A stretch of DNA of 64,000 nt from Albimonas sp963977235 (lineage in GTDB: Bacteria > Pseudomonadota > Alphaproteobacteria > Rhodobacterales > Rhodobacteraceae). Position 1 is the first letter of the stretch, and each line of letters begins with the position of its first letter. The position numbers and the translations under genes are program-made. The notes beneath the pieces are model-generated. The model was not told the origin of the DNA, made no database searches, and saw only the letters and a program-made list of their open reading frames with translations. This document shows positions 16,523 through 24,963 of the stretch, in pieces. Location: assembly GCF_963977235.1 (NCBI RefSeq), contig NZ_CAXBOD010000005.1, positions 1-64,000 on the forward strand, in the 5' to 3' direction.

Positions 16523-19500
16523 GTGGAGAGCATCTCCGAAGCCTCGCCCGTCGACGTCGACGCGCCCGCCCTGACGGTCGCGATCCTTTGCGCCAAGCGG
16601 GTGAACTTCGCTTCCGCCCAGAACAACGTGGCCGTGCTGCACGAGATTCGGCTGACCAACGGCTCCGAGGTCGCGCAGACGGGCATCAAGGTCCGCGCGA
16701 GCGCCGAGCCTGACGTTTTCCGCGCCAAGGCCTGGACGATCGACCGCCTCGCGCCCGGCGCCGAGATCGCGCTGACCGACCTCGCGACCGAGCTGGACAT
16801 CGCTCGCCTGTCGGCCCTCAACGAGGCCGAGATCGGTGAGGTGATCCTCTCCGTCGAGAGCGCGCAGACGCCGCAGATCGTCGCGCGCCGCCGCATCGAA
16901 CTGCTCGCGCGGGACGAATGGGGCGGGCTGGGCGACATGGCTCAGTTGCTCGCCGCCTTCGTGTCCCCGAACGACGCCGTGGTCGCGGGCCTCCTCAAGG
17001 AGGCCTCGCGCATCCTGGAGCGCGCAGGGCACGACGGCGCGCTGGACGGCTACCAGTCCGGCGATCCCGGCCGCGCCTGGCTGCTGGCCGGGGCGATCTG
17101 GTCCGCGGCGACCGGCCTGGGGTTGAGCTACGCCATGCCGCCCGCCTCCTTCGAGGTCGAGGGTCAGAAGGTCCGCTCGCCCGGCCGCATCCGCGCCGAG
17201 GGGCTGGCGACCTGCCTCGACTCCTCGCTGCTGCTGGCCGCGGCCTACGAGGCGGCTGGGCTGAACCCGGCGGTGCTCTTCTCGCAGGGCCACGCCTGGG
17301 TCGGCGTCTGGCTGCGCAAGCGGGACTTCGGGCATCTGACCGAGCCGGACGTCATCGCCGTTCGCAAGGCGGTTCAGGCCAAGGACTTCGTGCCGGTCGA
17401 GACGACCCTGATGACGAAACGGCCGACCATCGGCTTCGAACACGCCGTCGACGAAGGCCGCAGGCGGCTCTCGGAAGACCGCGAGAGCGAGTTCGTGATG
17501 GCGATCGACGTCACCCGGGCGCGCGCGGCCCGGATCCGGCCGCTGGCGACCGAGGGCGAGGCGGCAACGAGCGACGCGCAAGAGGACGTCGCCGCGCCGG
17601 CCCCGCTGCCGAAGCCGATCGACTTCGGTCTGCTGCCCGACGAACTCGGCGACGAGGCGCCGGACACGCCGCTCGGGCGGATCGAGCGCTGGCAGCGCAA
17701 GCTGCTCGACCTGTCGCTGCGCAACCGGCTCCTGAACTTCAAGGATACCAAGCAGTCCCTGCCTTTCCTCTGCCCGGACGTGGCGGCGCTGGAAGACGAA
17801 CTGGCGGACGGCAGGAAGTTCACCGCCCTCGCGCTGCGCGAGGACGATCCGATCGGCGCCCGCACCGTCTCGCCCGAGGATCGCCGTCGGATCGAGGAGG
17901 AGGTCGCTCGAGACGCCTTCGCCCGCCGCCAGATCGCGGTCCCGCTGACGTCAAAGGAGATGAACAACCGCCTGCTCACGCTCTTCAGGAAGGCCAAGAG
18001 CGACATGCAGGAGGGCGGGACCAACACGCTGTTCCTCGCCGCCGGCTTCCTGCGCTGGAAGAAGTCCGAGGGCGATACGCGCAGCTATCGCGCGCCCATC
18101 CTGCTCGCGCCCGTGAAGCTGGAGCGGCGGTCGGCGCAGTCCGAGTTCCGGGTCTCGGACCACGAGGATGACGTCCGCATCAACGCAACGCTGTTCGAGT
18201 TCCTCAAGCGCGACTTCGACCTGCGCATCCCGGAACTGGAAGACGAGCTTCCGCGCGATGGAAGCGGCATCGACGTGCCGCTGATCTTCGAGATCATGCG
18301 CCAGAGGGTGCGCGACGTGGCGGGCTTCGAGGTCGTGGAGGAACTCGCCCTCTCGACCTTCTCCTTCTCGAAATATCTGATGTGGAAGGACCTGGTCGAC
18401 CGCACCGACCAGTTGCGCGAGAACCGGCTGGTCCGCCATCTGGTCGACAACCCGGGCGAGACCTTCGAGATACCGCAGGAGGCGCGCGACGGCGCGTTCG
18501 AACCGGCGGAGCTCGACCGACGGCTCGCGCCCAGCGACCTGCTGACGCCGCTGCCGGCCGACAGCTCCCAGCTTTCCGCGGTCGTCGCGGCGGCGGCGGG
18601 CCAGGACTTCGTCCTGATCGGGCCGCCGGGCACGGGCAAGAGCCAGACGATCGCCAACATCATCTCCCAGTGCCTCGCCCATGGCCGGACGGTGCTGTTC
18701 GTCGCCGAGAAGGCCGCGGCGCTCGACGTCGTGCATCGGCGGCTCGAGGCGCATGGGCTGGGCGACGCCTGTCTCGAGCTGCATTCGAACAAGACGGATC
18801 GCAAGGCGGTCCTGTCGCAACTCGGGCGCAGCTGGGATCGAGTCGCCTCCGACCCCAAGCGCGAATGGGTCGAGGTGACCGAGTCCCTTCGCGTCAGGCG
18901 CGACCAGCTCAACGGCTATGTCGAGGCGCTGCACCGGCAGGGCACGCAGGGGTTCAGCGTGTTCGACGCGATCGGCATGACCGCCTCCGGTCTGCCGGAG
19001 GTGTCGCTGGGCTTCGCCTCGAAGGACGCGCATGACGCCGAGAGCTTCCGGCATCTCGTCACGCTCGCCCGCGACCTGCAGCGCACGCACGATGCGGTCG
19101 GCGGCCGGCAGGTCTTCCGGCTGGTCGGGTCGGACGACTGGTCCTTCGCCTGGGAAGCGCGCCTGATCGAAGTGACCGACGCGCTGGGCGCGGCCTCGCG
19201 CCAGTTGCGCGACCGGACGGCCGCGGTCGGCGCCCGGTTGGGCCTGACCCCCGATCCCGCCTGCGCCGCCGAACGCGTCGCTCTCCTGAAGGCGCTGTGC
19301 TCGCGCGCCCTGACGTCGGCCCGCGACCTGTCCGGCGTGCCTGACCTCTCGCGCGACGTGCTGGTGGAACAGCGGGACCGCCTCGGCGCGGATGTCGCCG
19401 CGTTCGAGGCCGCGCAGGGGCGGATGGCCGCGCGCTACGCGACCGCGGAGATCGCGCGGATCCCGCTCGACCAGATGGATGCGGACTGGCGGCAGGCGCA

Positions 19501-22429
19501 GACGAAGTTCTGGCCCTTCTCCGCCCTCGCCCGGAGACGCATCCGCAAGCTGCTGCAGACCTACGCCGATGGCGGCGCCGCCGATCCTGCGCAGGATCTC
19601 ACGGCGCTGCAGGAGGCGAGGTCCGTCCTGTCGAACCTCGACGCCAACCCGCTCAAGCCGCTCACCCGCCTGCCGGAGCACGCCGATCTCGGCCCGCTCG
19701 ACGACCTGCTGGCGCAGCGCGCGGCGTTCCGGGACGCGGTCGACCGGCTAAAGCCGCTGGCGGACGATCCCGCGGCCTTCGGCGCAGCCGTCGCGGAACT
19801 GTCGGCGGGCCCGGGTCACGAGATGAAAGCGGAGCTGGAGCGCCTGGCCGAAGCGGCCACGGCCTTCGACGCCGCCATGACAGCGTTCCGCGAGACCTCC
19901 CGCGGCGACCCCTCCGGCTGGCCGCTGCGCGAGCTGGAACAGGAGCTCGACGCCCTTCGCGCCAACCGCGACGGCCTCTCCGACTGGACCAGATGGGTGC
20001 AGTCCCGCGACGCCGCCGGCGCGCAGGGCCTCGGCCCGATCGTCGAGGCATTGGAGGCGCGCAAGCTCTCGGAACCCGCGCCGGACGCCTTCGCCCGCGC
20101 CTACGCCGCGTGGTGGCTGCCGCTCGCCATGGATGCCGACGACCGACTCCGCCGCTTCGCCCATTGGGAGCACGAGAACGCCATCGCGACCTTCCGGGCG
20201 CTCGACGACAAGGCGGCCGAGCTCGCGCCGTCCGAGGTCATGCGGCGCATCGCCCACGACCTGCCGACGCGCGACGGGGCGCCGCGAAAGTCCGAGCTCG
20301 GCGTTCTGCGCCATCAGCTCGGGCTGCAGCGGCCCTCGATGCCGATCCGCGCGCTCCTGTCCGAGATGCCGACCACCTTCTCCAGGCTCGCGCCCTGCGT
20401 GCTGATGTCCCCGCTTTCGGTCGCCCAGTATCTGCCCGCCGGGCAGGCCGCCTTCGACGTGGTGATCTTCGACGAGGCCTCGCAGATCACCACCTGGGAC
20501 GCGATCGGCGCCATCGGGCGCGGCCGGCAGGCGATCATCGTCGGCGATCCGAAGCAGTTGCCGCCCACCAACTTCTTCGGCCGCGCCGACGATGGCGACG
20601 GGGACCTGCCGGAGATCGAGCGCGACATGCCCTCGATCCTCGACGAGGTCTGCGGCGCCGGCATCCCGACCCGACGGCTCGACTGGCATTATCGCAGCCG
20701 GGACGAGGCGCTGATCGCCTTCTCGAACCACTATTATTACGGCGGCGGTCTCGTGACCTTCCCCGCGCCGACCACCGGCTCGGAGGCGCTTCGCTTCCAT
20801 CCGGTCGACGGCGCCTACGCCCGCGGGAAAGGCCGCACCAACGCGGCCGAGGCGAAAGCGATCGTCGCGATGATCCGCGCCCGGCTGACCGACTGGCTCG
20901 AGCTGCCGGAGGCGTCGCGCCCGACGCTGGGCGTCATCACCTTCAATGGCGAACAGCAGGCGCTGATCCTCGACCTGCTGGATGAGGCCCGTCGCGCCGA
21001 CGGGCGGCTGGAATGGTTCTTCGACGACGAGCGGGAGGAGCCGGTCATCGTCAAGAACCTGGAGAACATCCAGGGCGACGAGCGGGACGTGATGCTGTTC
21101 TCGATCACCTTCGGCCCCGACCTCGCCGGCAAGCTGACCATGAACTTCGGCGCGCTGAACTCGGAGGGCGGCGAGAAACGCCTCAACGTCGCCGTCACCC
21201 GCGCGCGGCGGGAGCTTCACGTCTTCGCCTCGATCCGCGCCGAGCAGATCGACCTCGGGCGGACGCGGGCCCTGGGCGTCAATCACCTGAAGGCCTTCCT
21301 CGACTACGCCGAGCGCGGCGTCGTCGCCCTGCCGGCGCGGGAGCCGGGGTCGCAGGGCCCGGCCGAGAATGTCTTCGAACAGGCGGTCGCCGACGCCCTT
21401 GGCGGGCGCGGATGGGAGATCAGGACGCAGATCGGCGTCTCCGGCTTCCGCATCGACCTCGGCGTCGTCCACCCGGACGCGGCCGGCGCCTACCTGGCAG
21501 GCGTGGAGTGCGACGGCGCGCAGTATCATGCCTCCGCCACCGCGCGGGACCGGGACAAGGTTCGGCAGGCGGTGCTGGAGGGGCTCGGCTGGACGATCCT
21601 GCGGGTCTGGTCGACCGACTGGTTCCGCAACGCCGCCGCCGTCGCCGACCGCGTCCACGCGGCGCTGACCACGCTGCTCGCGGACGACCGGGAGCGGCGG
21701 GCGCGCGAGGCGGAGGCCGCGGCAGAGGAGGCGGACGGGCCTGCGGAACCGCAACGCCGTCTCCCCGCGCCTTTCGACGAGGAGTCGCGCGCGGGGCGCG
21801 ATCCGGCGACAAAGACCGATGACGCGCTTGCGCTGGACGAGCCGCGTCCCCTGCCGCCGGCCGCCGAACCGAGCCCGTCTTCCAACCTTTTCGCCCACGG
21901 GTTCCCTGACCGGCCGCAATCGCTGGGCCCCGAGCCCGTTCGCCCGGCCAGATCGCCGAGCGCTGCTGTCGAGCTGAATCCGGACCATTTCTTCGAAGGG
22001 AGCTATTCGCCCACGTTGCGCGCCGTCATCGCCGACATCGTCGCGAGCGACGCGCCTTTGCCCCTGTCGCGCCTCGCCAGAAAGGTCGCGCGGGCCCATG
22101 GTTGGCAGCAGACCGGCCGCCGCATCGCGACAAGAGTGGAAACGATGCTCGGCGAGGTGCTGGTCGAGGACCAGTTCGGAACCCCCTTCGTCTGGCCGAA
22201 GGACGGCCGAGCGGACCGCACCCCCTTCCGGGGCCTTGACCACCGCGCGATCCGCGAGGTTTCGCGCACCGAGATCGCCTCCGTGATCGACGCCCATTCC
22301 GAGGAACTGGCGTGTTCGGAGGACCCGACGCTGGATCTCGCGCGGCAGCTCGGCATCGCAAGGCTCAGCAGCGATGCCCGAGCCTACCTCGACCAGGTTC
22401 GCGCCTGGCGCGATGAGACGGGGGGCTGA
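16523..22429 (+). CDS. DUF4011-helicase-Vsr-type defence protein
   Basis: A single 1968-residue protein. Domains in order: a Cys-His transglutaminase-like segment (TCLDSSLLLAAAYEAAG near 230, GHAWVGVW near 257); DUF4011 (WQRKLLDLSLRNRLLNF near 390); a split UvrD/DNA2-like superfamily 1 helicase with Walker A GPPGTGKSQT at 700, DEAS near 1317, GDPKQLPPT, YRSRDEALI near 1390, QGDERDV near 1516 and VAVTRAR near 1555; a Vsr/MTES_1575-type nuclease (FEQAV, RIDLGV, VECDGAQYH at about 1617-1680); and a DUF3320-like winged helix near 1818-1877. Such DUF4011-helicase-Vsr proteins are listed among predicted single-gene antiphage systems (named Hhe, if memory serves). The GTG start follows GAGGGGGA; 16406 is an alternative. 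Confidence 0.88.
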   Translation: MESISEASPVDVDAPALTVAILCAKRVNFASAQNNVAVLHEIRLTNGSEVAQTGIKVRASAEPDVFRAKAWTIDRLAPGAEIALTDLATELDIARLSALNEAEIGEVILSVESAQTPQIVARRRIELLARDEWGGLGDMAQLLAAFVSPNDAVVAGLLKEASRILERAGHDGALDGYQSGDPGRAWLLAGAIWSAATGLGLSYAMPPASFEVEGQKVRSPGRIRAEGLATCLDSSLLLAAAYEAAGLNPAVLFSQGHAWVGVWLRKRDFGHLTEPDVIAVRKAVQAKDFVPVETTLMTKRPTIGFEHAVDEGRRRLSEDRESEFVMAIDVTRARAARIRPLATEGEAATSDAQEDVAAPAPLPKPIDFGLLPDELGDEAPDTPLGRIERWQRKLLDLSLRNRLLNFKDTKQSLPFLCPDVAALEDELADGRKFTALALREDDPIGARTVSPEDRRRIEEEVARDAFARRQIAVPLTSKEMNNRLLTLFRKAKSDMQEGGTNTLFLAAGFLRWKKSEGDTRSYRAPILLAPVKLERRSAQSEFRVSDHEDDVRINATLFEFLKRDFDLRIPELEDELPRDGSGIDVPLIFEIMRQRVRDVAGFEVVEELALSTFSFSKYLMWKDLVDRTDQLRENRLVRHLVDNPGETFEIPQEARDGAFEPAELDRRLAPSDLLTPLPADSSQLSAVVAAAAGQDFVLIGPPGTGKSQTIANIISQCLAHGRTVLFVAEKAAALDVVHRRLEAHGLGDACLELHSNKTDRKAVLSQLGRSWDRVASDPKREWVEVTESLRVRRDQLNGYVEALHRQGTQGFSVFDAIGMTASGLPEVSLGFASKDAHDAESFRHLVTLARDLQRTHDAVGGRQVFRLVGSDDWSFAWEARLIEVTDALGAASRQLRDRTAAVGARLGLTPDPACAAERVALLKALCSRALTSARDLSGVPDLSRDVLVEQRDRLGADVAAFEAAQGRMAARYATAEIARIPLDQMDADWRQAQTKFWPFSALARRRIRKLLQTYADGGAADPAQDLTALQEARSVLSNLDANPLKPLTRLPEHADLGPLDDLLAQRAAFRDAVDRLKPLADDPAAFGAAVAELSAGPGHEMKAELERLAEAATAFDAAMTAFRETSRGDPSGWPLRELEQELDALRANRDGLSDWTRWVQSRDAAGAQGLGPIVEALEARKLSEPAPDAFARAYAAWWLPLAMDADDRLRRFAHWEHENAIATFRALDDKAAELAPSEVMRRIAHDLPTRDGAPRKSELGVLRHQLGLQRPSMPIRALLSEMPTTFSRLAPCVLMSPLSVAQYLPAGQAAFDVVIFDEASQITTWDAIGAIGRGRQAIIVGDPKQLPPTNFFGRADDGDGDLPEIERDMPSILDEVCGAGIPTRRLDWHYRSRDEALIAFSNHYYYGGGLVTFPAPTTGSEALRFHPVDGAYARGKGRTNAAEAKAIVAMIRARLTDWLELPEASRPTLGVITFNGEQQALILDLLDEARRADGRLEWFFDDEREEPVIVKNLENIQGDERDVMLFSITFGPDLAGKLTMNFGALNSEGGEKRLNVAVTRARRELHVFASIRAEQIDLGRTRALGVNHLKAFLDYAERGVVALPAREPGSQGPAENVFEQAVADALGGRGWEIRTQIGVSGFRIDLGVVHPDAAGAYLAGVECDGAQYHASATARDRDKVRQAVLEGLGWTILRVWSTDWFRNAAAVADRVHAALTTLLADDRERRAREAEAAAEEADGPAEPQRRLPAPFDEESRAGRDPATKTDDALALDEPRPLPPAAEPSPSSNLFAHGFPDRPQSLGPEPVRPARSPSAAVELNPDHFFEGSYSPTLRAVIADIVASDAPLPLSRLARKVARAHGWQQTGRRIATRVETMLGEVLVEDQFGTPFVWPKDGRADRTPFRGLDHRAIREVSRTEIASVIDAHSEELACSEDPTLDLARQLGIARLSSDARAYLDQVRAWRDETGG

Positions 22430-22441
22430 GGCGCGGCGAGG

Positions 22442-22691
22442 AAGGTCCTCCATGCCGCCGACCTGCATCTCGACTCGCCGCGGCGCGCGCAGGCGCTGAA
22501 GACCCCCGAACTCGCGGGCGGCGGAGAAACGCCTCGCGCTCGCCCGCATCGTGGACGCCACCCTCGACGCGCAGGTCGAGGCGCTGCGGCTTGACGACGA
22601 CGTTGCCGACCCGCTGCGCAGCGACGAACTGCGGTCCGCATTGCGCGAGCTCGGCTCGGACCCCGATCAGCTGCGCGCCACGATCCTCTAG
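22442..22691 (+). pseudogene. Remnant of SbcD/YhaO-like metallophosphoesterase
   Basis: Right after the large helicase gene, KVLHAADLHLDSP can be translated from 22442 with no start codon; it matches the N-terminus of SbcD/YhaO-type DNA-repair phosphoesterases (the DxH metal motif). The match then jumps frame near 22505-22520 and continues as SRAAEKRLALARIVDATLDA, a helix similar to the next part of that family, and ends at TAG 22689-22691. Everything else of the roughly 400-residue protein is missing. It is therefore a decayed fragment; the last 30 codons (RLDDDVADPLRS onward) do not fit the family and may come from another gene. Confidence 0.5.
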
Positions 22692-22829
22692 GGCCTTCGG
22701 GAGGAGGCGCGCCTCAGCGCCACGCAGGTCTTCGGCCATATGGCTGCGCGCGGCGCCCTGCGCCGGTTCCGCGACGACAGACGAGGCGACACGCTCCCGG
22801 TCATCGGCACGTCCAGGAGGGCGACGCCT

Positions 22830-23810
22830 TCATCCAACCCCGAACCGCTTGCGGTAGGCTGCGGGCGTCGTGCCAGCCAGGCGATGAAAGACCTTACGGA
22901 AGGCGGCGGGGTCGGCGTAGCCGACCGTCCAGGCGATGTGGTCGACCGGATCCCGGGTCAGCTCCAGCGCCTCTCGGGCGCGGGCGACGCGCGCCTGCTG
23001 CAGGTACTCGACGGGCCGCAGCCCGGTCGCCTTCGCGAAGCGACGCAGGAAGGTCCGCTCGCCCAGTCCGGCGATGGCGGCGAGCTCGGCGATGCCGGGC
23101 CCCTCGGCCGAGCGGGCGTGCAGGTGATGCTGCGCCTTCAGGATCGCCCCGTCGCCATGGTCGAACCGGGGCTGGAAGGTCGCGAAGGGAAGCTGGCTGC
23201 GGCGGGGCGGATCGACCAGCAGGAAGCGCGCCGTCGCCAGCATGACCGAGGGGCCCATCAGCCGCTCCACCAGCGTCAGGCCGAGGTCCGTCCAGGCGAG
23301 GATGCCGCCGGCGGTCATCAGGTCTCCGTCCTCGAGCACCATCCGGGACTCCGCGACCTGCACCGCGGGAAAGCGCTCCGCGAGCGTGCGAGCGAAGGCC
23401 CAGTGGGTCGTCGCCCGCCGCCCGTCCGCCAGCCCCGTCTCGGCGAGCACGAAGGCGCCGGCGCAGACGGAGCCCAGCACGCCGCCCTCGGCATGCCGCG
23501 CCTTCATCCAGGCGGCGGAGACCGGCATCGGCCGCATCCGGTCGGGCGCGATCAGCGAGGGCGGGGCGAGGACATGGGTCAGGGCATGCCTCGCGCCGGG
23601 ATGGCTGTCCCAGGTGCAAGCGACGCGGCCCTCGTCCTCGGACGCCGTCCAGTGGCTGACCCGCACATAGGGCGCAGCTCCTCCGCCGGCGCCTTGCGAG
23701 GCCCACTCTCCCGCGATCCGGAACAGGTCCGTCAACCCGTGCACCGCCGCCAGCTGGCACTCCGGGTAGATCAGCAGGCCGATCTGGGCCACGGGTTCGT
23801 CCGCCTTCAT
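22830..23810 (-). CDS. GlxA-type transcriptional regulator (DJ-1/PfpI + AraC HTH)
   Basis: A 326-residue regulator. The N-terminal part (about 8-185) is a DJ-1/PfpI-like sensor domain (IGLLIYPECQLAAVHGLTDL, GSVCAGAFVLAETGLADGRR with the nucleophile-elbow Cys, ATTHW). The C-terminal part (about 225-322) is an AraC-type double helix-turn-helix (GIAELAAIAGLGERTFLRRF and DPAAFRKVFHRLAGTTPAAY). It is divergent from the haloperoxidase-like hydrolase at 23924 and probably controls it. Two direct repeats typical of AraC-family sites lie between the two genes, the first touching its own start codon, so autoregulation is likely. Confidence 0.9.
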   Translation of the reverse strand: MKADEPVAQIGLLIYPECQLAAVHGLTDLFRIAGEWASQGAGGGAAPYVRVSHWTASEDEGRVACTWDSHPGARHALTHVLAPPSLIAPDRMRPMPVSAAWMKARHAEGGVLGSVCAGAFVLAETGLADGRRATTHWAFARTLAERFPAVQVAESRMVLEDGDLMTAGGILAWTDLGLTLVERLMGPSVMLATARFLLVDPPRRSQLPFATFQPRFDHGDGAILKAQHHLHARSAEGPGIAELAAIAGLGERTFLRRFAKATGLRPVEYLQQARVARAREALELTRDPVDHIAWTVGYADPAAFRKVFHRLAGTTPAAYRKRFGVG

Positions 23811-23811
23811 T

Positions 23812-23845
23812 TGTCAGTTCCGCCCCGGATGATGTCAGTTTCGCC
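23812..23845. promoter_or_regulatory. Direct-repeat operator for the GlxA/AraC regulator
   Basis: TGTCAGTTCCGCC (23812-23824) and TGTCAGTTTCGCC (23833-23845) are spaced 21 bp start to start, two helical turns, on the same face of DNA. This is the layout AraC-family regulators use. They lie in the 113-bp region between the regulator and the divergent hydrolase. Confidence 0.7.
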
Positions 23846-23923
23846 AATCCCGCGCAGCCTCGGGCGCCCTTAGCTTCCTGTCCATCGAAACCGCGGCGCA
23901 GCCCGCAACGACGAGGAAGACCG

Positions 23924-24889
23924 ATGACCCGGACCCTGCCGACGACCTCCTTCGACCTTGCCCGGCGCGCCCTGCTCGTCGGCGCGGGCGCGGCGACCGC
24001 CGCCCTCGCCCTTCCCCTCCGGCCGCAGGACGCGGCCGCCCAGACAGGAGCCGAACCCATGACCACCATCGCCACCGACGACGGCGTCGAGATCTTCTAC
24101 AAGGACTGGGGCCCGCGCGACGCGCAGCCGGTCGTGTTCCACCATGGCTGGCCGCTGAGCGGCGACGACTGGGACGCGCAGATGCTGTTCTTCGTCGGCC
24201 AGGGCTACCGCGTGATCGCCCATGACCGGCGCGGCCACGGGCGGTCCGCGCAGGTCTCGGACGGGCACGACATGGACCACTACGCGGCCGACGTCGCGGC
24301 GCTGGCCCGCAAGCTGGACCTGCGCAACGCGATCCACGTCGGCCACTCCACCGGCGGGGGCGAGGTCGCCCGCTACGTGGCCCGGGCCGAACCCGGCCGG
24401 GTCGCGAAGGCGGTGCTGATCGGCGCGGTGCCGCCGATCATGGCGAAGACCGAGGCCAATCCCGACGGACTGCCGATCGAGGTCTTCGACGGCTTCCGCG
24501 CGGCGCTCGCGGCCAATCGCGCGCAGTTCTACCGCGACGTCGCCTCGGGGCCGTTCTACGGCTTCAACCGGGAGGGCGCGCAGGTCAGCCAGGGTCTCGT
24601 GGACAACTGGTGGCGCCAGGGCATGGCCGGCGGGGCCAAGGCCCACTACGACGGGATCAAGGCCTTCTCGGAGACCGACTTCACCGAGGACCTGAAGGCC
24701 ATCGAGGTTCCGGTCCTGCTGCTGCACGGCGAGGACGACCAGATCGTGCCGCTCGGCAACTCGGCCCGCAAGGCGGTCAAGCTGCTGCGGAACGGGACGC
24801 TGAAGACCTATCCGGGGCTGTCGCACGCCCCCTTCGCAACCCATCCCGAGCTGGTGAACGCCGACCTGCTGGCCTTTGCGAAGGCCTGA
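23924..24889 (+). CDS. Alpha/beta hydrolase, non-haem chloroperoxidase-like, exported
   Basis: A 321-residue alpha/beta hydrolase related to cofactor-free haloperoxidases/esterases. Seen: oxyanion region HHGWPLSGDDWD, nucleophile elbow GHSTGG with Ser142, HGEDDQIVP (acid) and LSHAPFATHP (His). The first 40 residues form a Tat-like signal (ARRALLVGAGAATAALALPL, then AAAQ). A second Met at residue 46 begins the usual cytosolic family start (MTTIATDDGVEIFYKDWG), so the signal looks added in front of a normally cytosolic enzyme. It is divergent from its putative GlxA-type regulator and ends in a strong terminator. Natural substrate unknown. Confidence 0.88.
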   Translation: MTRTLPTTSFDLARRALLVGAGAATAALALPLRPQDAAAQTGAEPMTTIATDDGVEIFYKDWGPRDAQPVVFHHGWPLSGDDWDAQMLFFVGQGYRVIAHDRRGHGRSAQVSDGHDMDHYAADVAALARKLDLRNAIHVGHSTGGGEVARYVARAEPGRVAKAVLIGAVPPIMAKTEANPDGLPIEVFDGFRAALAANRAQFYRDVASGPFYGFNREGAQVSQGLVDNWWRQGMAGGAKAHYDGIKAFSETDFTEDLKAIEVPVLLLHGEDDQIVPLGNSARKAVKLLRNGTLKTYPGLSHAPFATHPELVNADLLAFAKA

Positions 24890-24905
24890 TCCGAACCTGC
24901 CGAGG

Positions 24906-24943
24906 CAGGCGGCGCGTCGCGACGCGCCGCCTGTTCTTTCGTT
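24906..24943 (+). terminator. Strong intrinsic terminator
   Basis: A perfect 28-bp palindrome (24906-24933, arms CAGGCGGCGCGTCG) is followed by TTCTTTCG. It ends the hydrolase transcript and separates it from the convergent GMC oxidoreductase gene. Confidence 0.85.
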
Positions 24944-24963
24944 TGCCCGGCGGAGCGGGGCGA

